Assembly (NCBI RefSeq): GCF_013363995.1
Contig: NZ_JABWGO010000019.1
Location: 1 to 64,000, forward strand
Direction: 5' to 3'
Source: Nonomuraea rhodomycinica
GTDB lineage: Bacteria > Actinomycetota > Actinomycetes > Streptosporangiales > Streptosporangiaceae
Length of the DNA: 64,000 nt
A model generated the notes under the pieces. It was not told the origin of the DNA and did not search any database. It was given only the letters and a program-made list of their open reading frames with translations. The position numbers and the translations under genes were made by a program. The first letter of the stretch is position 1, and every line of letters begins with the position of its first letter. Below are positions 25,631-35,996 of this stretch, piece after piece.

Positions 25631-25820
25631 ACGAGATGACTGTAGATCGGCGGAGGACCCGGGGGCGAGCGGTATCGCGATGACGCCGTTCCCTGGAGCC
25701 CCTTGTGGCGTGAAGGCGCTCCGGTGGCCGAAGTTCTGCGCGGGAAGGCGCCCGGAATGACGCCCGCGCGCCGAGCGTTCACTACCCTGGTCGGTAACCC
25801 CTCTAGCAGAAGGCAGTCCC

Positions 25821-26924
25821 GTGTCCCAGCAGCCAGGTCAGCTCACGTTCGTCGCGCCGCGCAGGGCCAAGCCCGCCCGGCACCTGGCCGACCTGTCCAT
25901 GGCCGACCGCCGGGCCGCGGTCACCGAGCTGGGGGAGAAGGCGTTCCGCGCCGACCAGCTCTCGCGGCACTACTTCGAGCGCCTCACCACCGACGTGGCC
26001 GCGATGACCGACCTGCCCGCGGCCTCGCGCGAGAAGCTGTCGAAGCTGCTGCCGTCGCTGCTCACGCCGGTCAAGGAGCTGACCACCGACGGCGGCACGA
26101 CCCGCAAGACGCTGTGGAAGCTGTTCGACGGGGCGCTGGTGGAGTCGGTCCTCATGCGCTATCCCGACCGGGTCACGATGTGCGTGTCGTCGCAGGCGGG
26201 ATGCGGCATGAACTGCCCGTTCTGCGCTACCGGGCAGGCCGGGCTGACCCGCAACATGTCGACCGCCGAGATCGTCGAGCAGGTCGTGGCGGGCGCGCGG
26301 GCGCTGGCCGCCGGTGAGGTGCCGGGCGGGCCGGGCCGGGTCAGCAACGTCGTGTTCATGGGCATGGGCGAGCCGCTGGCCAACTACAAGCAGGTGATCG
26401 GGGCGGTGCGCCGCCTGGTGGAGCCGGCGCCGCACGGGCTCGGCATCTCGGCGCGCGGTGTGACGGTGTCCACGGTGGGCCTGGTGCCGGCGATCGGCAA
26501 GCTCGCCGACGAGGGGCTGCCGGTGACGCTCGCGCTGTCGCTGCACGCGCCGGACGACGAGCTGCGCGACACGCTGGTGCCGATCAACACACGCTGGAAG
26601 GTCGCCGAGGTGCTCGACGCGGCGTGGGCGTACGCGGCGAGGACGAAGCGGCGGGTGTCGATCGAGTACGCGCTGATCAAGGACATCAACGACCAGGAGT
26701 GGCGGGCCGACCTGCTCGGCAAGCTGGTGCGCAACAAGCTGGTGCACGTCAACCTCATCCCGCTCAACCCGACGCCGGGCTCGAAGTGGACGGCCTCGCG
26801 CCCGGAGGACGAGCGGGCGTTCGTGCGGCGGCTGCAGTTCCACGGCGTGCCGGTGACGGTCCGCGACACCCGGGGGCGGGAGATCGACGGCGCCTGCGGC
26901 CAGCTCGCCGCCGCGGACGTCTGA
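25821..26924 (+). CDS. rlmN: Dual-specificity RNA methyltransferase RlmN
   Basis: 367 aa. This radical SAM enzyme makes m2A2503 in 23S rRNA and m2A37 in some tRNAs. The cluster motif CGMNCPFCATG (CxxxCxxC) lies at about 133-143. The second catalytic Cys is in DGACGQL near the C terminus, and GMGEPLANY is typical. GTG start at 25821 (SQQPGQLTF). Found near cdsA and frr across actinomycetes. Confidence 0.96.
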   Translation: MSQQPGQLTFVAPRRAKPARHLADLSMADRRAAVTELGEKAFRADQLSRHYFERLTTDVAAMTDLPAASREKLSKLLPSLLTPVKELTTDGGTTRKTLWKLFDGALVESVLMRYPDRVTMCVSSQAGCGMNCPFCATGQAGLTRNMSTAEIVEQVVAGARALAAGEVPGGPGRVSNVVFMGMGEPLANYKQVIGAVRRLVEPAPHGLGISARGVTVSTVGLVPAIGKLADEGLPVTLALSLHAPDDELRDTLVPINTRWKVAEVLDAAWAYAARTKRRVSIEYALIKDINDQEWRADLLGKLVRNKLVHVNLIPLNPTPGSKWTASRPEDERAFVRRLQFHGVPVTVRDTRGREIDGACGQLAAADV

Positions 26925-27058
26925 CACGCTTCCTGTCTGTTACGGCCAAGCCCGGCCGGCGCCACCCGCCGCACGGGGCTGGGGGCCTCCAGGGAGACGG
27001 CCGCTGAACCCGCACAGGGCCGGCCGCCGTTACGCGCGCACCGCCGGCCGGGCACCGT

Positions 27059-27177
27059 TCACGGGCTGACCCCGAGCCGCCTCACAGGCTGGGCCCGAGC
27101 CGCCTCACACGCGGACCCCGAGCCGTCTCACGGGCTGGGCCCGAGCCGCGCCTCACACGCGGACCCCGAGCCGGCCC
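27059..27177. repeat. 23-bp tandem repeat, five copies, after rlmN
   Basis: Units of 23-25 bp at 27059, 27082, 27105, 27128 and 27153 alternate TCACGGGCTG/TCACACGCGG with the constant part CCCGAGCCG. They fill the end of the rlmN-ABC transporter gap, between two convergent genes. Confidence 0.85.
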
Positions 27178-27213
27178 GCAGGCTGCGGCCGGACCCCTCC
27201 GCGGATGGCTCCA

Positions 27214-27885
27214 TCACGGTCTGTCGCGGCGGAGGTAGCCGTACAAGGCCAGGGCCGCCAGACACCAGGCGAGGGAGATGGCGGCCAGCCCCGGCAGCTC
27301 GCTCACCAGCCGCCCCGCTCCGGCCGCCTTCATCCAAGCAGTGACCGGCACCGTCAGCCAGTAGGCCGGTGAGGCGCCGACCAGCAGCATCATCAGGAAC
27401 CCCGCGACGAGCGCCATGACCGAGTACGCCGGCGACGGCATGACGGGCCGGCTGGTCAGGGCGCCCAGCGCGACCCCGGCCAGGACGGCCAGCGCGTGGA
27501 CCACCACCCCCGCGGCCACGACCCCGCGTGACGGTGTGGCGGACAGGCCGAGCGCCAGCCCGCAGCCGAGGGTGAGCGCCGCGAACGCCATGCACGTGAC
27601 CAGCGCCGCCAGCAGCCCGGCGGCCACCTCGCGCAGGCGCCCGCCGACCGCGGTCGCCGAGATCGCGCGCTGCTCGTCCGGCTCGGTGTCGAGCAGACCC
27701 CGCGTGGCCCACGCCAGGAACGGGATGACCAGCACGGCCGAGTCGGTCAGCGCCGCCACCTCGGCCCCGCGCGGCGCGCGGCTGGCGTAGACGATGGAGA
27801 TCATGACGAGGATGGGCAGGAAGGCCTGGAAGACGCGGTGGGAGCGCACGTAGGCCGCGACGCGGAAGGCCACCAGGGCGATCAC
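27214..27885 (-). CDS. ABC transporter membrane subunit (ABC-2-like)
   Basis: 223 aa with about six hydrophobic helices and no soluble domain. It begins MIALVAFRVAAYVRSHRVFQ, typical of small ABC-2 type membrane components. It overlaps the upstream ATPase gene by 4 nt, so the two form one exporter. No sequence feature reveals the substrate; small gene pairs of this type export peptides, lipids or drugs. Confidence 0.75.
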   Translation of the reverse strand: MIALVAFRVAAYVRSHRVFQAFLPILVMISIVYASRAPRGAEVAALTDSAVLVIPFLAWATRGLLDTEPDEQRAISATAVGGRLREVAAGLLAALVTCMAFAALTLGCGLALGLSATPSRGVVAAGVVVHALAVLAGVALGALTSRPVMPSPAYSVMALVAGFLMMLLVGASPAYWLTVPVTAWMKAAGAGRLVSELPGLAAISLAWCLAALALYGYLRRDRP

Positions 27886-28691
27886 GTGACCTCCTCCTCG
27901 GTGAGGGCGCGCGCCGGGTAGCCGTCGTCGCGCATCCGACGGAGGAAGCCGTCCAGGTCGCGGGCCGGCACGCTCACCTCCACAGTGACCGCGCCCCTCG
28001 CCGCCCCGAGCTCCGCCTCGCCCGGAGGACCCTCCGCGCTCGGTGAGCCCTCGACGCCCAAGGGATCCTCGGCGGCCAGGCCGGGCGACGGCGGCGGTGG
28101 GTGCTCGATCAGGCGGGCCGAGCGTAACGACCAGGGCCGCACCCCGTCCAGCGTGCCCAGCCCGCCCTGGTGGTCGCTGGCCACCACGATGCCGCCCCGC
28201 GCCGCCACCTCCGTGACGATCTGCGGCAGGGCGTCCCGCGTGTCCCGGTCCAGGCCGGCGAACGGCTCGTCCAGCACCAGCAGCCCGGGCTCCGCCATGA
28301 GGGCCTGCACCAGGCCGACCTTGTGCGCGGTCCCCTTCGACAGCTCGCGCAGCCGCACGTCCGAGAAGCCGTCGAGGCCGACGCGCTCGGCCCAGGGCTC
28401 CCAGCGGGCGCCGCCGCGGACCCGCGCCATGTGGCGCAGGTATCCGGCCACCGTGAACGGCTGTCCGGTGGGGAAGCGGTCGGGGACGTACCCGACGACG
28501 GCGGGGCGGCCGGTGACGGCACCGGAAGTGGGGCGGGTGAGCCCGGCCATCAGGCGCAGCAGCGTGGACTTGCCCGCGCCGTTGGGTCCGGTCAGCTCCA
28601 CCACGTCGCCGGGGGAGAGACGGGCCTCGGCGGCCTCGATGACGTAACGGTCACGCCTTCGGTAGCGGAAAGAGACCTGAGCGAGCCACAT
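27882..28691 (-). CDS. ABC transporter ATP-binding protein
   Basis: 269 aa from ATG 28691 (WLAQVSFRYRRRDRYV). Walker A GPNGAGKST, signature ELSKGTAHKVGLVQAL (LSKGT in place of LSGGQ) and Walker B LLVLDEPFAGLDRD followed by the H-loop SDHQGG. The frame is open to 28760, but the upstream residues are not family-like. After about residue 190 there is an acidic/Pro-rich stretch and a small terminal domain. Operon with the membrane subunit, divergent from the DivIVA-type gene. Confidence 0.85.
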   Translation of the reverse strand: MWLAQVSFRYRRRDRYVIEAAEARLSPGDVVELTGPNGAGKSTLLRLMAGLTRPTSGAVTGRPAVVGYVPDRFPTGQPFTVAGYLRHMARVRGGARWEPWAERVGLDGFSDVRLRELSKGTAHKVGLVQALMAEPGLLVLDEPFAGLDRDTRDALPQIVTEVAARGGIVVASDHQGGLGTLDGVRPWSLRSARLIEHPPPPSPGLAAEDPLGVEGSPSAEGPPGEAELGAARGAVTVEVSVPARDLDGFLRRMRDDGYPARALTEEEVT

Positions 28692-28800
28692 GGTGCTGTA
28701 ACGGTATAGGGCGGCTCGCATCGTCGCGATAAAGAATCGCACAATAGAGATCGAACCCATCCGAGATCGAACCCCTCAGCAGATTCCGGGAGGAGTGGGC

Positions 28801-29358
28801 TTGAACCGCTTTCCGCGCGTCATGGGTATGCGTTCCGGATATGACCCGGCGGAGGTCGACGCCCTCATCGGGCGGATCGAGTCGACGCTGGGCCGGGGAG
28901 CGCGTGACGTGGAGCCCGTGACCGCCGACGACGTCCGCCGGGCGACGTTCCGCCCCAAGCGCGGCGGCTACCACGAGACGGCCGTGGACTTCGCCCTGGA
29001 GGCGTTCGTGGTGGCGCTGGAGACGCAGGCCAGGAGCCCCATCAGGCTGGCCATGGCGGAGCCCACCGGGGAGATGCTGCGCGAGGAGTGGTTCGAGTCC
29101 CAGGCGGCGCGGGTGGAGCGGGTGGCGTTCCGGCCGGGCCGGATGGGCACCGGCTACAACGAGGACGAGGTGGACGCGTTCCTCGACCGGATCGTGGCGA
29201 CGCTGCGCGGCACCACCGAGTACCCGGTGACGGCCGAGGAGGTGCGGGCGGCGAGGTTCTCGACCGTGCTGCTCAGGTCCGGCTACCTGATCACGGACGT
29301 GGACGCGTTCCTCGCCGGCATCTCGGACGTGCTGGAGCAGCGCGTCACCTCGTCCTAG
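28801..29358 (+). CDS. DivIVA-motif repeat protein
   Basis: 185 aa from TTG 28801, which has GGAGGAG about 7 nt upstream; an in-frame GTG at 28795 overlaps that site and is less likely. Four segments resemble the DivIVA N-terminal motif (GY-x-x-x-x-VD-x-x-L): RSGYDPAEVDALI, RGGYHETAVDFAL, GTGYNEDEVDAFLDRI and RSGYLITDVDAFLAGI. DivIVA uses this part to bind curved membrane and polar partners, but the long coiled coil of true DivIVA is missing. Likely a cell-pole or septum-associated adaptor; function inferred only. Confidence 0.75.
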   Translation: MNRFPRVMGMRSGYDPAEVDALIGRIESTLGRGARDVEPVTADDVRRATFRPKRGGYHETAVDFALEAFVVALETQARSPIRLAMAEPTGEMLREEWFESQAARVERVAFRPGRMGTGYNEDEVDAFLDRIVATLRGTTEYPVTAEEVRAARFSTVLLRSGYLITDVDAFLAGISDVLEQRVTSS

Positions 29359-29422
29359 CCTCGGCAGCCGGGGAGCCCTGGGCGTCCCGGATCCGCAGGA
29401 ACCACCAGCGGCAAGGGCGGCG

Positions 29423-30061
29423 TCAGAGGAGGCCGGCGAGGCCGCGCAGGTCCGGCAGGACGTCCTGCGGCACCGAGGGGTTGGCGGGCCGCTCGTCCAG
29501 CCGGTTGATCCACACGCGGCGCAGCCCCAGCCGGTGCGCCGGGACGAGGTCGTGGGTGTAGCTCTGCGCCACGTGCACCCACCGCTCCGGCTCGAACGCG
29601 TCCCTGAACGTCGTGAAGTGCGCGAGGTCCGGCTTGTAGGCGCCGACGTCCTCGGCGGTCAGCACCGCGTCGAACGCCACCGGCAGCCGGCGCCGGGTCT
29701 CGGCGATCAGGTCGCGGTCGCAGTTGGTCAACAGCGCGAGCCGCCAGCCGGCCTCGCGCAGGCGTCCCAGCTCGGCGCCGACCTCCGGGAAGACCGGCCA
29801 GTACGGGAGCGTGGCGGCCAGGACACCGGCGTCGTCCGGCGACAGCCGCACGCCCTCCTCCGCGCAGGCGCGGCGCAGCGACTCGGCCAGCACCTCGCGG
29901 TAGCGCATGCCCGGCGACTCCTCCTGGACCGCCCGCTCGTGCGGTCCGTAGGCGTCGAGCAGGCGGCTTCCCCGTCCGGGGGCGACCAGCTCGGCGCTGG
30001 TCGCGATGCCGTGCCGCCAGTCCACCAGTGTGCCGAAGCAGTCGAACGTCACCCATCGCAT
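29423..30061 (-). CDS. HAD-superfamily hydrolase, haloacid dehalogenase type II-like
   Basis: 212 aa from ATG 30061; a second ATG three codons upstream (30070) is possible. Motif I VTFDCFGTLVDWR (nucleophile Asp), motif II LLTNCD, motif III Lys in GAYKPDLAHF followed by HVAQSYTHD. This fits 2-haloacid dehalogenase/phosphatase-like HAD enzymes; the substrate is unknown. Starts are back to back with the GNAT gene (18 bp apart). Confidence 0.85.
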   Translation of the reverse strand: MRWVTFDCFGTLVDWRHGIATSAELVAPGRGSRLLDAYGPHERAVQEESPGMRYREVLAESLRRACAEEGVRLSPDDAGVLAATLPYWPVFPEVGAELGRLREAGWRLALLTNCDRDLIAETRRRLPVAFDAVLTAEDVGAYKPDLAHFTTFRDAFEPERWVHVAQSYTHDLVPAHRLGLRRVWINRLDERPANPSVPQDVLPDLRGLAGLL

Positions 30062-30079
30062 GAGGACCATAATGACCGC

Positions 30080-30589
30080 ATGGCGATCTCCGTGCGAGCG
30101 GCCGGGCCCGCCGACCTGCCGCTGGTGACCAGGGCCCTGGCCGGCAGCTGGGGGTCGACGCTCGTGGCGTTCGGGCGCGGCGAGCTGGTCGACGCCGCCG
30201 CGCTGCCGGGCTTCCTCGCCTTCGACGGTGACGAGCCGGCGGGGCTGGTGACGTACAGCGAGCGTGACGGCGCCGCGGGCGGCCGCGAGGTCGAGGTGGT
30301 TACGCTCGACGCGTGGCTCCCGGGCAGGGGAGTGGGCCGGGCGCTGCTCGACGCCGTACGCGGGGAGGCGGCGCGGCGCGGGGCCGACCGGCTGACGCTC
30401 ATCACCACCAACGACAACACCCACGCGCTGCGCTTCTACCAGCGCTACGGGTTCGACCTGGTGGCCCTGCGCCGGCACGGGGTGGACGCGGCGCGCAGGC
30501 TCAAGCCCGGGATTCCCACGGAGGCGGACGGCATCCCGATCAGGCACGAGCTGGAGCTGCAGATGCCCCTCGCAGACCGGCGCCGGTAG
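30080..30589 (+). CDS. GNAT-family N-acetyltransferase
   Basis: 169 aa. Acetyl-CoA binding motif in LPGRGVGRALLDAVRGEAARRG and the C-terminal NDNTHALRFYQRYGFDLV, both standard for GNAT enzymes. The acceptor substrate is unknown. ATG 30080; divergent from the HAD gene with overlapping promoter space. Confidence 0.88.
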   Translation: MAISVRAAGPADLPLVTRALAGSWGSTLVAFGRGELVDAAALPGFLAFDGDEPAGLVTYSERDGAAGGREVEVVTLDAWLPGRGVGRALLDAVRGEAARRGADRLTLITTNDNTHALRFYQRYGFDLVALRRHGVDAARRLKPGIPTEADGIPIRHELELQMPLADRRR

Positions 30590-30606
30590 GGGGCCGGGCC
30601 GGGGTG

Positions 30607-31665
30607 TCAGGTGGCGTCCGCGGGCAGGGGCGGAGGCGGGTGGGCCGGGAGCGGACGGGACGGTGGCGGGGTGCCGCGGTCGCGGAGCAGCGCCACGATC
30701 ACCGCCGTCACCGGGGCGGCCAGGAACGCCCCCGTGATCCCGGCGACCAGGCTGCCCACGGCGATGGCGACCAGGATGACCGCGCCCGGCAGGTCGAGCG
30801 TCCGCCCGTAGATCTGTGGCGCCAGCACGTGCCCTTCGAGCTGCTGCACGAGCACGGTCACGACCACGACGGCCAGCGCCACCACCCACCCCTTGGCCAC
30901 GAACGCGACCGCGGCCGCCAGCAGCCCCGCCACGAACGCCCCCACCACCGGCAGGAACGCGCCCACGAACGTCAGCACCGCCAGCGGCAGCGCCAGCGGC
31001 ACGTGCAGGATCCACAGCGCCAGCCCGATGAACAACCCGTCCACCGCGCCCACCAGGGCGACACCCCGGATGTAGCGGCCGAGGACGTCGAAGACCAGCT
31101 CACCGGCGCGCTCGGTGCGCGGCCGGGCAGGGGCGGGCAGCAGCTCGGTCAGCCATCGCCACAGCCGGTCCCCGCCGTGGACGAAGTAGACGGCCAGGAT
31201 GACGGACAGCGCCGCGCCCACGACGATCTCCCCGACCGTCCGCACGCCGGTGAGCGCCCCGGTGGCGATCTTCTGGCCCTGGCCCGACAGGTAGTCCCTG
31301 GCCTGGGCGGCCAGGGACACGCCGTTGAGGCCGAACCGGGAGACCAGGCCGTTGAGGTCGCCGAGCGCCTTTCCGAGGCTGCTGCGCATCTGCGCGAGGC
31401 TGTCCGCGGTGGGCGGCACGAGGACCGCCACCAGCGCCGCGGCCAGCAGGACGCCGCCCACGAACACCGCCGCGGTGGACAGCGCCCGGTTGAGGCCGCG
31501 CCGCCGCAGCCAGCGCGCCGGGGGCAGCAGGAGCGCGGTCACGAGCAGGCCGACGATGACGGAGATGGCGACGGTGCGCAGGACCGAGAACAGGTAGAGC
31601 CCCACCGCGATGAGCGCCACCCAGCCCAGCGCACGCCACACCCTCATCCCGCCCCCCGACGTCAT
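30607..31665 (-). CDS. AI-2E family transporter (PerM-like permease)
   Basis: 352 aa, about eight membrane helices. Family features include the N-terminal ALGWVALIAVGLYLFSV helix, a central soluble helical part and the C-terminal block EGHVLAPQIYGRTLDLPGAV. Members export signalling molecules or act in sodium/proton exchange; the substrate is not predictable. Start ATG 31665 or, in frame, 31647 (MRVWRALG). The Pro-rich tail is non-conserved. Confidence 0.88.
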   Translation of the reverse strand: MTSGGGMRVWRALGWVALIAVGLYLFSVLRTVAISVIVGLLVTALLLPPARWLRRRGLNRALSTAAVFVGGVLLAAALVAVLVPPTADSLAQMRSSLGKALGDLNGLVSRFGLNGVSLAAQARDYLSGQGQKIATGALTGVRTVGEIVVGAALSVILAVYFVHGGDRLWRWLTELLPAPARPRTERAGELVFDVLGRYIRGVALVGAVDGLFIGLALWILHVPLALPLAVLTFVGAFLPVVGAFVAGLLAAAVAFVAKGWVVALAVVVVTVLVQQLEGHVLAPQIYGRTLDLPGAVILVAIAVGSLVAGITGAFLAAPVTAVIVALLRDRGTPPPSRPLPAHPPPPLPADAT

Positions 31666-31698
31666 GCCTGGTCAGAGGCGTTCCCCCGGACCTCTCCC

Positions 31699-31865
31699 GG
31701 CAACCACGCCCGCCTCCGGGTGACCACGCCTGCCTACGGGTGACCTCGGCCGTCTCCGGATCACGGCCGTCTCCGGATCACGGCCGCCTCTGGGCAACCA
31801 CGGCCGTCTCCGGGTGATCACGGCCGTCTCCGGGTGATCACGGCCGTCTCCGGGCGGTCACGGCG
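31699..31865. repeat. ~20-bp tandem repeat upstream of the AI-2E permease gene
   Basis: Eight or nine degenerate units with consensus ACGGCCGTCTCCGGGTGATC; the copies around 31799-31860 are nearly exact at 20 bp, earlier ones are shorter or mutated. Confidence 0.85.
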
Positions 31866-31940
31866 GCGGGCGCGGTGGCCGAGGGCTCCCGAAGACCCAC
31901 CACGCACCGCGGTCCACCCTCGGCGCGACGACCCGCCACC

Positions 31941-32370
31941 AGACCGGCCGTCCGGGAGCGGGCGCCTCTGACGGTGGCGCGCCGTCGTCCCGGACCGGCG
32001 TCGTGGATGGTGCGCCGTCGTCCAGGGTGGGCTTCTCGTGCGGCGTGGGGCCCGTCGCTGGACCGGTCGTTTCTGGTGGCGCGCCGTCGTCCAGAGCGGG
32101 CTTCTCGTGCGGTGTAAGGGCCCGCCGCCGGACCGGTCGTCTCCGGTGGCGCGCCGCCGCCCAGGACGGGCATTTCGTACGGTGCGCGGATCCGTCGCCG
32201 GACCGGCCGTTCGGGAGTGGGCGCCTCTGACGGTGGCGCGCCGTCGTCTCGGACCGCATCGGGGACGGCGCGCCGCCGCTCAGGGCGGGTTTCTCGTGCG
32301 GTGCGACGGCGCGCCGCCGGACCGGTCGTCTCCGGTGGCGCGCCGGCGTCCAGGACCCCGCAGCCTCTGA
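31941..32370. repeat. ~70-bp tandem repeat array downstream of iolD
   Basis: Units beginning GACCGG start at 31993 (68 bp), 32061 (70 bp), 32131 (70 bp), 32201 (longer) and 32320 (partial), each with GGTGGCGCGCCGTCGTCC-like and TTCTCGTGCGGTG-like parts. The unit at 32201 contains a GGGCGCCTCTGACGGTGGCG segment also seen near 31963, showing a higher-order duplication. Seventy is not a multiple of three, so it is not a coding repeat. Confidence 0.85.
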
Positions 32371-32380
32371 CGGTGCGCCG

Positions 32381-34239
<1,859 letters not shown>

Positions 34240-34243
<4 letters not shown>

Positions 34244-35094
34244 CGCCCGCCCCCGAACGGCAGGCGCGGGTCGATCGCCTGGTCCTGCCAGGTGGCGCGG
34301 ATCCAGGCGTGGCGTGGGTCGTCGCAGAAGGCCATGCTCCGCTCCTCGGCCGGTCCGGCCAGCACGTTGAGGTAGTACAGGTCGTAGCCGGGCGCCGCCA
34401 TCGACGGGCCGTGGTAGCCGTAGGGCACGAGCACCACGTCACCGGACGACACCTCGGCGAGGGTGTCGATGCGGCCCCGCTCGGAGGAGTAGACCCGCTG
34501 GTAGCCCTGCCCGTCGCCGGCCACCTCGAAGTAGTAGACCTCCTCCAGCACGGCCTCGTCAGCGCCGGGCGTGTCGTGCTTGTGCGGGGGATAGGACGAC
34601 CAGTTGCCGCCGGGGGTGAGCACCTCGACGGCCACGAGCTTGTCGCACTCGAAGACGGCGGGCGCGCAGAAGTTGTTGACCTGCCGGCTGGCCTGGCCCG
34701 CGCCGCGCAGCTCGACCGGCACGTCGGAGGCGGGCACGTACCGGGGCTCCAGCGCGCGGGTGGCGCGGGCGGACGGCAGCGCGATCCGCCCCCGGCCCTC
34801 CAGCGTCACCTGCGACCCGATCGGCAGGTAGCAGAAGTCGGACGGGCCGTCGAAGACCGACGCGCGCCCGTCGAGCCGCCACGCGGCCTCGGGCGAGCCG
34901 GAGGGCGCGCACCGCACGGTGCACGAGCCCGCCAGCGGCAGGACGATCATCTCCTCGTCGCCCGTGGCGAACGACACCGGTCCGTCTCCCAGCTCGACCA
35001 CCCGCAGCCCGGAGTAGGTCCAGCCGGCCAGCTCGGGGGTGATCTCCACCGACCAGGGCCCGCCGGCGGCCTTGCCGTACGGAAGGTATGTCAT
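34240..35094 (-). CDS. iolB: 5-deoxy-glucuronate isomerase
   Basis: 284 aa. It converts 5-deoxyglucuronate to 2-deoxy-5-keto-gluconate. Double cupin; SSYPPHKHDTP contains the metal-binding histidines and VLVPYGYHGPSMAAPGYDLYYLNV is the second conserved block. Start ATG 35094 (TYLPYGKAAGG). It overlaps both neighbours by a few nucleotides. Confidence 0.95.
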
Positions 35095-35996
35095 GGGCCA
35101 ACCTCTCGAATCAGCGCGGCCGCACCGTCCACGGCCGTGGCGACGTCGTCGTCCGGAGGGTAGAGCAGGGCGCGGCCGATCACGAGGCCGCGCACGCCGG
35201 GCAGGCGCAGCGCGCGCCCCCAGTCGGCGTAGGCGGCGTCGATGTCCGGGGGGTCGCCGCCGAGCAGCAGCGCGGGCAGGGTGGTGGCGTCCATGACCCG
35301 CTCCATGTCCGCGACCGCGGGGATCTTCAGCCAGGTGTAGGCGGAGGTGACGCCGAGGGCCTGGGCGACGCTGACGGCCCGGATCACCGCGTCGGGCGAC
35401 AGGTCGTTGCGCAGCGGCCCGCCGCCGGGGCGTCCCGACCAGAACGGCTCGACCATGGCGACGAGCTGGCGGCGGGCCAGGTCGCTGACGGCGGCGGCGC
35501 ACGACTCCAGGGTGGTGACGGTCGCCGGGTCGTCGGGGTCGATGCGGCACAGCATCTTGCCGCCGTCGAGCCGCATGGCGTCGATGGAGGCCGCGTCGTA
35601 CCCGGTGAACCGGTCGTCGGCCTCGAACACCGACCCCAGGATCCCGCCCCGGTTCATGGAGCCGAAGGCGAGCTTGCCTTCGAGCGCGCCGAGCAGGAGC
35701 AGGTCCTCCAGGATGTCGGGGGAGGCCAGGATGCCGTCCACCCCGGGCCGGGCCAGGGCCGTGCACAGCCGGTCGAGCAGGTCGGTGCGGCTGGCCATGG
35801 CCAGCGGCCGGTCGCGTACGGCCAGCGCGCCGCGGGCGGGGTGGTCGGCGGCGATGACGAGCAGCCGCTCACCCTCGGCGGGCAGCCCGCGCCGGCGGCG
35901 CCGGGCCGCGGCCCGGGCGATCTCTCCCGGCCGGGTGGCCCGGACGCGGGTGAGGTGCTCGTAGGCGGAGCGGGGGGGCAGAGTGACGTCGCTCAT
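35091..35996 (-). CDS. Class I aldolase-like (beta/alpha)8 barrel protein of the inositol pathway (Cgl0158 family)
   Basis: 301 aa. It resembles the deoxyribose-phosphate aldolase-like barrel proteins found in actinobacterial iol clusters that probably split 2-deoxy-5-keto-gluconate 6-phosphate into dihydroxyacetone phosphate and malonate semialdehyde (the role of IolJ). Visible blocks: LLVIAADHPARGAL, DGILASPDILEDLLLLG, DGGKMLCRIDPDDP and a possible Schiff-base lysine in YTWLKIPAV. ATG 35996. Sits between iolC and iolB with 4-nt overlaps. Confidence 0.8.
   Translation of the reverse strand: MSDVTLPPRSAYEHLTRVRATRPGEIARAAARRRRRGLPAEGERLLVIAADHPARGALAVRDRPLAMASRTDLLDRLCTALARPGVDGILASPDILEDLLLLGALEGKLAFGSMNRGGILGSVFEADDRFTGYDAASIDAMRLDGGKMLCRIDPDDPATVTTLESCAAAVSDLARRQLVAMVEPFWSGRPGGGPLRNDLSPDAVIRAVSVAQALGVTSAYTWLKIPAVADMERVMDATTLPALLLGGDPPDIDAAYADWGRALRLPGVRGLVIGRALLYPPDDDVATAVDGAAALIREVGP

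Noticed and set aside
31838..32370. Several ORFs in the 70-bp array
   Set aside because: The 70-bp unit shifts frame at each copy; products are low complexity without start signals.
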